64,000 nucleotides of DNA from Streptomyces althioticus (GTDB taxonomy: Bacteria > Actinomycetota > Actinomycetes > Streptomycetales > Streptomycetaceae), in NCBI GenBank assembly GCA_014649355.1, contig BMSW01000003.1:248001-312000 (forward strand), given 5' to 3'. Within the stretch, counting starts at the first letter, position 1. Each line of letters starts with the position of its first letter. Shown piece after piece: positions 42,250-50,709 of this stretch. Both the position numbers and the translations under genes were made by a program. The notes under the pieces were generated by a model, which did no database searches, was not told the DNA's origin, and worked only from the letters and a program-made list of their open reading frames with translations.

Positions 42250-43547
42250 CGCTCCGTCCTCACAGGAGTCGTCGTCGCCGCGTCCTCCGTGCCTCCCGAA
42301 GTCGGCGTGGCCACCGGCGTCCTCGTCCGCACCGGGACCGACGCCCGTACTTGCCATCCGCTGCCGAGCCGGGGGCCCGCCTCGAAGGCGCCTCCGGCGA
42401 GTTCCACCCGTTCGCGCATCCCGACCAGCCCGTTGCCCCCGGACTTCCCGACGGAGGCCCTGCCCGCGAGGGCGCCGGCCCCGTCGTCGGTCACGTCGAT
42501 CAGCAGGGTGCCGTCCTCCTCGCGGACGCGGATGTCGACGCCCGCCCCGGACCCGGCGTGCCGCAGGGTGTTGGTGAGGCACTCCTGGACGATGCGGAAC
42601 GCCGTCATCTCCTCCGCCGGCGACAGCCGTCCCTCGCCCACGTCGACGGAGAGGTCCACGGTCAGTCCCGCGGTCCGCGCGCGGTCCGCCACGACCTCGA
42701 TCTCGTCGAGGGTGACCAGCCGCCGGTCCTCCCCGGCGCCCTGGGACCCGGTGCGGCCCTCGCGCAGCACCCGCACGATGCGGTGCATGTCGTCGACGGC
42801 GTCCCGGCCGGTCGCGGCGATGGTCCTCAGCGCGGACTCCGCCAGGTCCGGCGACTTGCGCAGCACGGCCCCCGCGCCGTCGGCTTGGAGGATCATCACG
42901 GCCAGGCTGTGCGCCACCACGTCGTGCAGTTCGCGGGCGATCTCGGCGCGTTCGCGGGCCGCGGCGAGCCGGACGCGCTGCTCCTGCTCCCGCTCGGCGT
43001 GCCGGGCGCGGGCGGCCTGGCTCTCGGCGTAGAGGCGGCGGGTGTGCAGGGCGAAGGCGGTGAGCCACACGGTCAGCGCCAGGCCCCAGTAGATCAGCAG
43101 GGTCTGGCCGTCACCGCTCGGCTCGATGCCCAGGAACGGCACCCCGGACGTGGCCGCGGCCGCCGCCAGCAGCACCGCGCCGCCCGCCGCGTACGGCATC
43201 CAGGGGGTCCGGGAGTGGTGGACGACCGACATCATGGCGAACAGCACGGCGATGTCGTACGCGGCGGGCGCGTACGCCATCGGGACGCCGCCGGACGGGT
43301 CGTGCAGGAGGAACTGCACGAGGGCCAGCGCCATGACGACCGCCATCACGGTGGCGGGACGCTTCCTGCGGAACAGCAGGGCGAGAGCCATCAGGGCGCC
43401 CAGGAGCAGGTCGTGGTCGCCGGCGTAGCCGTACGCCGCGACCAGGACCGCGAGGGCGAGCGCGACGTCGACCGCGCGGCCGAGGACGCGTGCGTACCGG
43501 CCGGACGGCGTGATCCAGGGAACCGGGGCCGTGCTCTCCTCGGTCAA
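42246..43547 (-). CDS. Sensor histidine kinase (second, HisKA_3)
   Basis: 433 aa. Five to six membrane helices in residues 25-165 (LALAVLVAAYGYAGDHDLLLGALMALALLF, VMAVVMALALVQFLL and others), then a coiled stretch, phospho-acceptor His in RAEIARELHDVVAHSLAVMIL, and an HATPase_c domain with FRIVQECLTNTLRHAGSG and GGNGLVGMRERVE. TTG at 43547 is preferred because GGCAGGACGG precedes it; the longer frame adds Arg/Gly-rich noise. Coupled to the regulator by an ATGA overlap. Sits in front of the ABC operon. Confidence 0.9.
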   Translation of the reverse strand: MTEESTAPVPWITPSGRYARVLGRAVDVALALAVLVAAYGYAGDHDLLLGALMALALLFRRKRPATVMAVVMALALVQFLLHDPSGGVPMAYAPAAYDIAVLFAMMSVVHHSRTPWMPYAAGGAVLLAAAAATSGVPFLGIEPSGDGQTLLIYWGLALTVWLTAFALHTRRLYAESQAARARHAEREQEQRVRLAAARERAEIARELHDVVAHSLAVMILQADGAGAVLRKSPDLAESALRTIAATGRDAVDDMHRIVRVLREGRTGSQGAGEDRRLVTLDEIEVVADRARTAGLTVDLSVDVGEGRLSPAEEMTAFRIVQECLTNTLRHAGSGAGVDIRVREEDGTLLIDVTDDGAGALAGRASVGKSGGNGLVGMRERVELAGGAFEAGPRLGSGWQVRASVPVRTRTPVATPTSGGTEDAATTTPVRTER

Positions 43548-43668
43548 CCGTCCTGCCTCTCTCCTCCACCGGGTACGGCCGGGCAAGTGCCGTGCGGCCG
43601 CGACGACTTCGGGGTGGTCGGCACCCCGCCGCCCATACTGCCTCAGCCCGCGCCCCGACCGGACACGA

Positions 43669-43705
43669 CGGTGCCGGGCGCCCCACGGGGAGACGCCCGG
43701 CACCG
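43669..43705 (-). terminator. Terminator between the 104-aa gene and the kinase gene
   Basis: 12-bp stem CGGTGCCGGGCG / CGCCCGGCACCG with an inner CCCCACGGGG hairpin. Confidence 0.78.
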
Positions 43706-43740
43706 GACGCGGGCTCGGCGGCCGCGCTGACTGCCGCGGC

Positions 43741-44055
43741 TCAGCGGCTGTAGCGCATGAGCGCCCGCACCATGTGGCACGTGGTGTCCGACGGCGGGTG
43801 GACGCCGATCAGTTCGGCGGCGCCGCGGATCGTGTCGTTGCGCGCCTGGCCCGGGTGGTACACGCCGGAGTCGAGCAGGGCGATGGCGAGACGCATCGCC
43901 TTCAGCCGGCGGTTGTGGGTGACGTACCACTCGCGCGGGCGGCCCGGCGGCAGAGGGCGCTTCTCCACCGGGGCGCAGGGCAGTTCGAGCAGGACGGGTC
44001 GCTTCGCGGTGGACTGGACGGGCAGGGGCTTCGGCTTGAGTGCGGCAGCGGGCAT
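43741..44055 (-). CDS. Conserved hypothetical protein (104 aa)
   Basis: Basic soluble protein: N-terminal Pro/Lys stretch (MPAAALKPKPLPVQSTAKRP), then RPREWYVTHNRRLKAMRLAIALLDSGVYHPGQARNDTIRGAAELIGVHPPSDTTCHMVRALMRY, a compact helical region that could be a small winged-helix-like fold. ATG has AGGAGG 6 nt upstream, the best ribosome site in its area. No function known; it stands alone between two transcription ends. Confidence 0.82.
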   Translation of the reverse strand: MPAAALKPKPLPVQSTAKRPVLLELPCAPVEKRPLPPGRPREWYVTHNRRLKAMRLAIALLDSGVYHPGQARNDTIRGAAELIGVHPPSDTTCHMVRALMRYSR

Positions 44056-44275
44056 ACGGGTCCTCCTGTCGCGGTCGGGGCCGTCGTCCGGGGTCCACGG
44101 CGACCTCGGCGATTCCCTCGAACACTGCTTCCATTCTACGGGCCGCCACTGACATTCGGCAGGCTTGCTTCGGCCATCAAAGACGCAGGTGGGCTTGGGT
44201 TTTGAGGCGTCGGTACGGGTGATGCGGGAGGGACACGCGGGCGGCCCAACAATTCGAACAAGCGAGGGTGCGGCG

Positions 44276-44281
44276 TACCGT
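44276..44281 (+). promoter_or_regulatory. -10 hexamer of a probable leaderless transcript (ArsC-like gene)
   Basis: TACCGT ends 7 nt before the ATG at 44289; TTCGAA lies 17 bp upstream. Confidence 0.55.
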
Positions 44282-44288
44282 GTGCGGC

Positions 44289-44648
44289 ATGGAGATCTGG
44301 ATCAACCCCGCCTGTTCCAAGTGCCGCAGCGCGATCAGCCTGCTCGACGCCGAAGGGGCGGACTACACCGTCCGGCGCTACCTGGAGGACGTGCCGACCG
44401 AGGACGAGATCCGGGAGGTGCTGGCGCGGCTCGGGCTAGAGCCGTGGGACATCACCCGGACCCAGGAGGCGGCGGCCAAGGACCTGGGACTCAAGGAGTG
44501 GCCGCGGGACGCGGGTGCGCGGGACCGCTGGATCGCGGCGCTGGCCGCGCATCCCAAGCTGATCCAGCGGCCCATCATCACCGCCGACGACGGCACGGCG
44601 GTGGTGGCCCGCACGGAGGAGGCGGTACGGGACGCGCTGTCCCGCTGA
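44289..44648 (+). CDS. ArsC/Spx-family thioredoxin-fold protein
   Basis: 119 aa. MEIWINPACSKCRSAISLLDAEGADYTVRRYLED carries the ArsC-type active-site Cys (CSKC), followed by DEIREVLARLGLEPWDITRTQEAAAKDLGL and the conserved HPKLIQRPIITADDGTAVVARTEEAV. The RPI block with its Arg matches arsenate reductase. There is no ars operon nearby, so it may instead be a YffB-like oxidoreductase. ATG at 44289 is set by the leaderless -10 box. Confidence 0.9.
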   Translation: MEIWINPACSKCRSAISLLDAEGADYTVRRYLEDVPTEDEIREVLARLGLEPWDITRTQEAAAKDLGLKEWPRDAGARDRWIAALAAHPKLIQRPIITADDGTAVVARTEEAVRDALSR

Positions 44649-44771
44649 GCGCCCACCGGACAACACCCCTGTGATGCAGGCCACTTCGGCGACTTGGGCC
44701 GCCCGCTGAGCAACTGCGTTCGGTATCTCGTACATAGCGGCGTACGCACCCCCGATCCATTGGAGGCGCGC

Positions 44772-45467
44772 ATGTCGCGCAGGAGAAGTCTCGGCCCGAA
44801 GAAGAAGCTCGCGCTGCTGTTGAGCGCGGCCACGGTGGCGGGCGGCGGCGCCTTCGTCATGGCGACCACGTCCAACGCCAGCCCGCCGGCCGCCACCACC
44901 AGGTCGGCGGCGAACTCGACGGTCTGCCAGGGGCTGGCCACCGCACTCGGCAACAACGAGCGGTTCATCGCGGGCCAGCGGGCCAACCCGGACGCCCAGT
45001 CCGAGGCGCGGATCGCCAACCGCGAGGCCGTCATCGCGCAGATCAAGGTGCAGCAGGAGGCGTCCGGGTGCGCGGTGGGGGAGTCGGCTCAGGGCTCCCA
45101 GCCGGCGCAGCCGGAGCAGCCCGCCCCGTCGCAGCCCGCCGCGGGCGGCCAGGAAGGACAGGCGGGGCAGGACGGCCAGGCGGGCCAGGACGGGCAGGCG
45201 GGCGGCGGCGCCGTGGCCGGTGAGCAGGTGTGCAACGGCTCCACCGTCACCCTGTCCGGCGAGGCCGGCGCCCCCGCCGCGTCCAGCAACCAGTTCCCGG
45301 CCGGCACCAGGCTCAAGGTCACCAACCTGGACAACAACAAGTCCACGACGGTGGAGGTCACCTCGGTCTCCGGCAGCTGCGTGCTGCTCAACGACGCCGC
45401 CTTCGAGCAGGTCCGCGAGCCGGGCAAGTTCCTGATCCGGCGGGCCGTGATCGAGAAGGTGGGGTGA
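44772..45467 (+). CDS. Secreted RlpA-like (double-psi beta-barrel) protein
   Basis: 231 aa. Signal peptide MSRRRSLGPKKKLALLLSAA to about residue 37 (ATTSNASPP). Then a helical domain bounded by two Cys (STVCQGLATALGNNER to QQEASGCAV), a low-complexity linker of GQDGQAGQ type (about 125-150), and a C-terminal domain with FPAGTRLKVTNLDNNKSTTVEV, which matches the RlpA double-psi barrel. RlpA proteins bind or cut peptidoglycan, though the catalytic Asp/His are not obvious here. ATG with GGAGG upstream. Confidence 0.8.
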   Translation: MSRRRSLGPKKKLALLLSAATVAGGGAFVMATTSNASPPAATTRSAANSTVCQGLATALGNNERFIAGQRANPDAQSEARIANREAVIAQIKVQQEASGCAVGESAQGSQPAQPEQPAPSQPAAGGQEGQAGQDGQAGQDGQAGGGAVAGEQVCNGSTVTLSGEAGAPAASSNQFPAGTRLKVTNLDNNKSTTVEVTSVSGSCVLLNDAAFEQVREPGKFLIRRAVIEKVG

Positions 45468-45489
45468 CGTCCGCACACGGGTGAGGTGC

Positions 45490-45524
45490 GGGGCCCGCCG
45501 CTCGGGGAAGGAGCGGCGGGCCCC
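45490..45524 (+). terminator. Terminator after the RlpA-like gene
   Basis: 14-bp stem GGGGCCCGCCGCTC / GAGCGGCGGGCCCC with a 7-nt loop, 22 nt after the stop. Confidence 0.88.
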
Positions 45525-45647
45525 TTCACGTCCGCACGCTTGCCCGTCCCCACGCCTTCACCTCCTCACCTCTTCACGCCCCATCGCATACACCCGGCCC
45601 CCCTCCCCCGCGCCCTCACGGAGTGGCGCCGGACACGCGGGCGCCCG
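45525..45647. other. glnII upstream region, distal part
   Basis: Together with the flanking entries this fills the 321-bp gap before glnII. It is CT-rich on the plus strand (CCTTCACCTCCTCACCTCTT) with no recognised gene. Confidence 0.5.
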
Positions 45648-45685
45648 GTAACACGGGGTTCACACATGGGCAACGGTCGGGAAAT
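45648..45685 (+). promoter_or_regulatory. GlnR box upstream of glnII
   Basis: GTAAC, 6 nt, TTCAC (degenerate), 6 nt, GCAAC, 6 nt, GAAAT. Three of four parts fit the GlnR pattern with exact spacing. TTGACA at 45693-45698 could be the -35 box. Confidence 0.75.
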
Positions 45686-45788
45686 CGCCTGTTGACAAGC
45701 TGCGGGGCATCGACGGCGGCGCCCCAGTGCCGCAGCGCCGCAGCATCCGCACCAAGCGCGCCCAGACCCACCCCGAAGGATGTGGACC

Positions 45789-46817
45789 GTGAGCTTCAAG
45801 GCCGAGTACATCTGGATCGACGGCACCGAGCCGACCGCCAAGCTGCGTTCCAAGACGAAGATCCTGGCCGACGACGCGAAGGGCGCCGACCTGCCGATCT
45901 GGGGCTTCGACGGGTCCTCCACCAACCAGGCCAAGGGCCACGCCTCGGACTGCGTGCTCAAGCCGGTCTTCGTCTGCCCGGACCCGATCCGCGGCGGCGA
46001 CGACGTCCTGGTGCTGTGCGAGGTCCTCAACACGGACATGACGCCGCACGAGTCCAACACCCGCGCCGCGCTGGCCGAGGTCGCCGAGAAGTTCGCCGCG
46101 CAGGAGCCGATCTTCGGCATCGAGCAGGAGTACACCTTCTTCAAGGACGCCTACCCGCTGGGCTTCCCCAAGGGCGGCTTCCCGGCCCCGCAGGGCGGCT
46201 ACTACTGCGGTGTCGGCTCCGACGAGATCTTCGGCCGTGAGGTCGTCGAGGCGCACCTGGACAACTGCCTGAAGGCGGGCCTCGGCCTGTCCGGCATCAA
46301 CGCCGAGGTCATGCCCGGCCAGTGGGAGTTCCAGGTCGGCCCGCTGTCCCCGCTGGAGGTCTCCGACCAGCTGTGGGTGGCCCGCTGGCTGCTCTACCGC
46401 ACCGCCGAGGACTTCGGCGTCGCCGCCACCCTCGACCCCAAGCCGGTCAAGGGCGACTGGAACGGCGCCGGCGCGCACACCAACTTCTCCACCAAGGCGA
46501 TGCGCGAGTCCTACGACGCGATCATCACCGCCGCCGAGTCCCTGGGCGAGGGCTCCAAGCCGCTGGACCACGTCAAGAACTACGGCGCCGGCATCGACGA
46601 CCGCCTCACCGGCCTGCACGAGACCGCCCCGTGGAACGAGTACAGCTACGGCGTCTCGGACCGCGGTGCCTCGGTCCGCATCCCGTGGCAGGTCGAGAAG
46701 GACGGCAAGGGCTACATCGAGGACCGCCGTCCCAACGCCAACGTCGACCCGTACGTGGTGACCCGTCTGCTGGTCGACACCTGCTGCACCGCGCTGGAGA
46801 AGGCCGGCCAGGTCTGA
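45789..46817 (+). CDS. glnII: Glutamine synthetase type II (eukaryote-like)
   Basis: 342 aa, the short GSII form. VSFKAEYIWIDGTEPTAKLR, WGFDGSSTNQAKGHASDC, IFGIEQEYTFFKDAYPLGFP, NAEVMPGQWEFQVGP, NGAGAHTNFSTKAMR and DRRPNANVDPYVVTRLL are the family blocks, with metal and ATP ligands in GIEQEY and PGQWEFQ. GSII is used alongside GSI in Streptomyces when nitrogen is scarce. GTG at 45789 gives the usual SFKAEYIW start; AAGGA lies upstream. An ATG three codons earlier is less likely. Confidence 0.96.
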   Translation: MSFKAEYIWIDGTEPTAKLRSKTKILADDAKGADLPIWGFDGSSTNQAKGHASDCVLKPVFVCPDPIRGGDDVLVLCEVLNTDMTPHESNTRAALAEVAEKFAAQEPIFGIEQEYTFFKDAYPLGFPKGGFPAPQGGYYCGVGSDEIFGREVVEAHLDNCLKAGLGLSGINAEVMPGQWEFQVGPLSPLEVSDQLWVARWLLYRTAEDFGVAATLDPKPVKGDWNGAGAHTNFSTKAMRESYDAIITAAESLGEGSKPLDHVKNYGAGIDDRLTGLHETAPWNEYSYGVSDRGASVRIPWQVEKDGKGYIEDRRPNANVDPYVVTRLLVDTCCTALEKAGQV

Positions 46818-46836
46818 TCCGCGCCGCACGACCCCC

Positions 46837-46868
46837 GAGGGGCGCCCGCCGGACGGTGGGCGCCCCTC
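46837..46868 (+). terminator. Terminator after glnII
   Basis: 11-bp stem GAGGGGCGCCC / GGGCGCCCCTC with a 10-nt loop, 20 nt after the stop. Confidence 0.88.
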
Positions 46869-46891
46869 GCGCCGTCTGCTTCAATGGACGC

Positions 46892-47014
46892 ATGGCCGGC
46901 TTCCGCACCCACCACGCGACGGGTCGACGTGACCTGGAGCCGTTCTGGCCTTCCCGTCAGCACCACGACTTCGACCGGGTGTGTCGTCGCGCGACGAACG
47001 CGCCGGCCCTGTAA
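46892..47014 (+). CDS. Candidate small gene (40 aa)
   Basis: MAGFRTHHATGRRDLEPFWP, then SRQHHDFDRVCRRATNAPAL. It is short but has about 80 percent G or C at third positions, a balanced composition and several aromatic and His residues rather than the Arg/Pro/Ala noise of shadow frames. I have a weak memory of a similar short protein in Streptomyces. No ribosome site is seen and it ends with TAA. Function unknown. Confidence 0.45.
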   Translation: MAGFRTHHATGRRDLEPFWPSRQHHDFDRVCRRATNAPAL

Positions 47015-47098
47015 CGCCCGGAGTTCCTCCCGGCCTTCGGCCGCCGCGCACCGCGTACGTCCCTCGACGAACCCTTCGCGCGAAAGAGCTGACGTCCC

Positions 47099-47656
47099 AT
47101 GGCGACCACTCCTTCCCTCTCCTCCCCCGTTCCCGCCGCCTCCGTCCCGCCCGCCCGTGCCCGGCTGCGTGCCGTCGACCGGGAGGACGTGGCGGCCGTC
47201 GCGCGGCTGCTGCCGCCCGGCGCCACCCTGCTTCCCGCCCCGCCGGACGCCGTGCCCGTGCTGCCCGGCGGGCCGCGGATGGTCGGCTACCTGGTGCTGG
47301 TCCCCGCCGACCGGCAGCCGCCGTTCCCGCAGGCCGCGCCGGCCGACGCGACGGACGACCCCGCCGCGCCGATCCGGGTCGACCCGGCGCGCCGCACCGC
47401 CGAGGCAGGCGGCCGTCACCTCGACCTGACCTACCTGGAGTTCGAGCTGCTCGCCCATCTCGTGGCGCACCCGGACCGGGTCCACACCCGGGACCTGCTG
47501 GTGTCCACGGTGTGGGGGTACGGCCATGTCGGCGACGGGCGGACCGTCGACGTCCACATCGCCCGGCTGCGCCGCAAGCTCGGCCCCGAGTTCCGCGACG
47601 CCATCCGGACCGTGCGCCGCGTCGGCTACATGTACGTGCCGCCGGCGCGGTCCTGA
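47099..47656 (+). CDS. OmpR-type winged-helix regulator without receiver domain
   Basis: 185 aa. C-terminal half is a Trans_reg_C winged helix: LDLTYLEFELLAHLVAHPDRVHTRDLLVSTVWGYGHVGDGRTVDVHIARLRRKLG then IRTVRRVGYMYV. The N-terminal 80 residues are Pro/Ala-rich with no acidic pocket or phospho-Asp, so it is not a normal response regulator. It may bind DNA directly or respond to a ligand. ATG at 47099 after a weak ribosome site. It lies after glnII, and a nitrogen link is possible but unproven. Confidence 0.88.
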   Translation: MATTPSLSSPVPAASVPPARARLRAVDREDVAAVARLLPPGATLLPAPPDAVPVLPGGPRMVGYLVLVPADRQPPFPQAAPADATDDPAAPIRVDPARRTAEAGGRHLDLTYLEFELLAHLVAHPDRVHTRDLLVSTVWGYGHVGDGRTVDVHIARLRRKLGPEFRDAIRTVRRVGYMYVPPARS

Positions 47657-47726
47657 ACACCCGGTCCGGTCTGCCGTCAGCAGATCGCCCTTCCTCCGTG
47701 CCGCCCGGCGCGGCAGAGTCCCCCGT

Positions 47727-48737
47727 ATGAGACTTCTGGTGCTGGGTGGTACGGAGTTCGCGGGCCGGGCGGTCGTCGAGGCTGCCCTCGGGCGGGGCTG
47801 GGAGGTGACCGCCTTCCACCGGGGACGGCACGCGGCGCCGGACGGCGTCCGTCAGCTGCTGGGCGACCGCACGGCGGTGGACGGCCTGGCGGCGCTCGAC
47901 GAGGACCGGGGCACGTGGGACGTCGTCGTCGACACCTGGTCGTCCGCCCCGCGCGCGGTGCGGGACACGGCGAGGCTGCTGCGGGACCGCGCCGGGCGGT
48001 ACGTGTACGTGTCGAGCCGTTCGGTGTACGAGTGGGCGCCGCCCGCCGGGTACGGCGAGGACGCTCCGGTGGTGGGGGGCGCCTCCCCGGACGCGGGGCT
48101 CACGGACTACGCCCGGGACAAGCGGGGCGGGGAGCTCGCCGCCGAGGAGGCCTTCGGCGCGGACCGCTCGCTGCTGGTGCGGTCGGGGCTGCTGCTGGGG
48201 CCGTACGAGAACGTGGGCCGGCTGCCCTGGTGGCTGAACCGCGTGGCGCGCGGCGGTCCCGTGCTCGCCCCCGGCCCCCGGGACCTGCCCCTGCAGTACG
48301 TCGACGTCCGCGACCAGGCGGAGTGGATCCTCGACGCGGCCGGGCAGGAGCTGGGCGGGCCGTACAACCTGACCTCCCCGTCGGGGCACGCCACCATGGG
48401 CGAGCTGCTGGAGGCCTGTGTACGGGTGACCGGCGGGCCGGCCGAGCTGCGGTGGACGGCGCCCGAGGTGATCCTCGACGCCGGGGTGGAGCCGTGGACC
48501 CAGCTCCCGGTGTGGGTGCCGCCGCACACCGACCTGCACGACGCGCTGCACTCGGCCGACGTCTCCCGGGCGGTCGCGTCCGGACTGCGCTGCCGCCCGG
48601 TCGCGGAGACCGTCGCCGACACCTGGGCCTGGCTGCGGGAGATCGGCGGCACGGCACCGCAGCGCCCGGACCGCACGGCCAAGGGGCTGGACCCGGAGGT
48701 GGAGGCGAAGGTGCTGGCCGCCGCCTCCGGGGTGTAG
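47727..48737 (+). CDS. NAD-dependent epimerase/dehydratase (extended SDR)
   Basis: 336 aa. MRLLVLGGTEFAGRAVVEAAL (GxxxxG nucleotide-binding motif), VTAFHRGRHAAPDGVRQLLGDR, DVVVDTWSSAPRAVRDTARLL, YVYVSSRSVYEWAPP and LTDYARDKRGGELAAEE (YxxxK). Similar to reductases annotated as mRNA-binding CSP41-like or sugar epimerases. Substrate unknown. The C-terminus includes LPLQYVDVRDQAEWILDA. ATG at 47727; no strong ribosome site. Confidence 0.9.
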   Translation: MRLLVLGGTEFAGRAVVEAALGRGWEVTAFHRGRHAAPDGVRQLLGDRTAVDGLAALDEDRGTWDVVVDTWSSAPRAVRDTARLLRDRAGRYVYVSSRSVYEWAPPAGYGEDAPVVGGASPDAGLTDYARDKRGGELAAEEAFGADRSLLVRSGLLLGPYENVGRLPWWLNRVARGGPVLAPGPRDLPLQYVDVRDQAEWILDAAGQELGGPYNLTSPSGHATMGELLEACVRVTGGPAELRWTAPEVILDAGVEPWTQLPVWVPPHTDLHDALHSADVSRAVASGLRCRPVAETVADTWAWLREIGGTAPQRPDRTAKGLDPEVEAKVLAAASGV

Positions 48738-48805
48738 CCAGCCCCACCCCGAGGGCGGGGGCCGGGCCCAGTGTGCGGCCGGCCTGTGACGGCGAGACTG
48801 GGTCC

Positions 48806-50071
48806 ATGACGACGGCGACGGACGTACACGGCGGGGTGAGCGCGGCGCGGGGCTTCCCGCTCGCGGCGGTGCGGGGGCTCGCGCTGGCGCTGGTGTCGCT
48901 GCCGGGCGCGGTGGTGTGTTTCGTGACGGCGGTGGTGTCGGTCGCGCTGATCCCGGTCGGGGTCGGCATCGTCACCACGCCGTACGTGCTGCGGGGCGTG
49001 CGGGCGTTCGCGGATCTGCGGCGGGTGCTGGCGGCGGAGTGGGGCGGGGTGCGCATCCCGCGCGTGTACAAGCGGCTGCCCGAGGACGCGAACCCGTGGG
49101 CCCGGACGTTCGGCATGCTGGGCGACCCGGCGACCTGGCGGGATCTGCTGTGGCTGCTGGTCGACATGACGGCCGGGTTCGTCACCGCCGTGCTGACGGC
49201 CGCCCTGCTCGTCTATCCGCTGGAGGGGTTCGTGGTGGCGGCCGGACTGTGGCGGGTGCTGCCGGACCCGTGGTGGTACGGCTTCGTGCCGGTGTCCGGG
49301 CAGGCGACCGCGCTGGCCGCCGGAGCACTCGCCCTGGCGCTGCTACTGGCCGGGCACGTCACCGCCGTGCGTCTGCTGCGCGCGCACTTCCTGCTCGCCC
49401 GGGCCGTGCTGGCGCCGGGCGCGGGCGAGCTGGCCGAGCGGGTGCGGGTGCTGACCGAGACCCGGCGGGACGCGGTGGACGCCTCGGCCGCCGAGCTGCG
49501 GCGCATCGAGCGGGACCTGCACGACGGTGCGCAGGCGCGGCTGGTGGCCGTGGGCATGGACCTGGGGACGATCGAGGCGCTGGTCGAGAAGGACCCGGCG
49601 CGGGCGCGCGAGCTGCTGGCGCGGGCCCGGCAGTCGTCCGCGGAGGCGCTGACGGAGCTGCGGGAGCTGGTGCGCGGCATCCATCCCCCGGTGCTGGCGG
49701 AGCGGGGGCTCGGGGACGCGGTGCGGGCGCTGGCGCTGCGGCTGCCGGTGGCCACGGAGGTGAGCGTGTCGCTGTCCGGGCGGGCCGAGGCGCCGGTGGA
49801 GTCGGCCGCGTACTTCGCGGTGAGCGAGGTGCTCGCCAACGCGGTGAAGCACTCCGGCGCGGACCGGATCTGGGTGGACGTGCACCACGCGGAGGGCCGG
49901 CTGCGGATCACCGTCACGGACAACGGGCGGGGCGGCGCGGTCGTAGGGGCCGGTTCGGGTCTGGCCGGGGTGGAACGCAGGCTCGGTACCTTCGACGGTG
50001 TCCTGGCCGTCAGCAGTCCCGCGGGCGGCCCCACCCTGGTCACCGTGGAGATCCCGTGCGCGTCGTCCTAG
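48806..50071 (+). CDS. Sensor histidine kinase with PF13796-type membrane sensor domain
   Basis: 421 aa. N-terminal sensor: VRGLALALVSLPGAVVCFVTAVVSVALIPVGVG and further helices to about residue 190, the layout of the putative sensor domain common in actinobacterial kinases. Then the dimerisation part with RRIERDLHDGAQARLVAVGMDL (phospho-acceptor His), EALTELRELVRGIHPPVL, and an HATPase_c domain with AAYFAVSEVLANAVKHSGADR and GSGLAGVERRLGTFDG. ATG at 48806. The regulator starts before its stop. Confidence 0.92.
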   Translation: MTTATDVHGGVSAARGFPLAAVRGLALALVSLPGAVVCFVTAVVSVALIPVGVGIVTTPYVLRGVRAFADLRRVLAAEWGGVRIPRVYKRLPEDANPWARTFGMLGDPATWRDLLWLLVDMTAGFVTAVLTAALLVYPLEGFVVAAGLWRVLPDPWWYGFVPVSGQATALAAGALALALLLAGHVTAVRLLRAHFLLARAVLAPGAGELAERVRVLTETRRDAVDASAAELRRIERDLHDGAQARLVAVGMDLGTIEALVEKDPARARELLARARQSSAEALTELRELVRGIHPPVLAERGLGDAVRALALRLPVATEVSVSLSGRAEAPVESAAYFAVSEVLANAVKHSGADRIWVDVHHAEGRLRITVTDNGRGGAVVGAGSGLAGVERRLGTFDGVLAVSSPAGGPTLVTVEIPCASS

Positions 50072-50709
50072 CCGAGGACCTCTTCCTGCTGCGTGACGGC
50101 CTCGTCCGGCTGCTCGAGGCGCACGGCTTCGAGATCGCGGCGGCGGTGGGCTCCGGGCCCGAGCTGACCCGGGCGCTGGCCGAGGAGGAGCCGGACGTCG
50201 CCGTGGTCGACGTGCGGCTGCCGCCGACGCAGACCGACGAGGGGCTGCAGTGCGCGCTCCAGGCCCGGCGCCGGCGGCCCGGACTGCCGGTGCTGGTGCT
50301 GTCCCAGCACGTGGAGCAGCTGTACGCGCGGGAGCTGCTGGCGGACGGCGACGGGGGCGTGGGCTATCTGCTGAAGGACCGGGTGTTCGACGCGGAGCAG
50401 TTCACGGACGCGGTGCGGCGGGTCGCGGCCGGCGGCACGGCGATGGACCCGCAGGTGATCCAGCAGCTGCTGGCGCGGCGGTCCGCCCAGGACCGGCCGC
50501 TGGAGCGGCTGACGCCCCGGGAGCGGGAGGTGCTGGAGCTGATGGCGCAGGGGAGGACCAACGCGGCGATCGCGGCGCGGCTGGTGGTCACGGAACGGGC
50601 CGTCGCCAAGCACACCGCGAACATCTTCGCCAAACTGGGCCTGGAGGTGTCGGACGACGACAACCGCCGCGTGCTGGCGGTTCTGGCGTATCTCGACCAC
50701 GGCCGGTGA
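50056..50709 (+). CDS. NarL/LuxR-family response regulator (third)
   Basis: 217 aa. Receiver beginning VRVVLAEDLFLLRDGLVRLLEAHG, phospho-Asp in VAVVDVRLPPTQTDEGLQCALQAR, Ser/Lys in VLVLSQHVEQLYARELL and VGYLLKDRVFDAEQF, then a LuxR helix-turn-helix (LERLTPREREVLELMAQGRTNAAIAARLVV, RAVAKHTANIFAKLGL). GTG at 50056 lies inside the kinase gene (16-bp overlap) with GGAG 5 nt upstream, a firm sign of coupling. LiaR-like by sequence. Confidence 0.93.
   Translation: MRVVLAEDLFLLRDGLVRLLEAHGFEIAAAVGSGPELTRALAEEEPDVAVVDVRLPPTQTDEGLQCALQARRRRPGLPVLVLSQHVEQLYARELLADGDGGVGYLLKDRVFDAEQFTDAVRRVAAGGTAMDPQVIQQLLARRSAQDRPLERLTPREREVLELMAQGRTNAAIAARLVVTERAVAKHTANIFAKLGLEVSDDDNRRVLAVLAYLDHGR

Noticed and set aside
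40867..43032. 721-codon plus frame opposite the ABC ATPase and two-component genes
   Set aside because: Shadow; covers several minus-strand genes with complete motifs.
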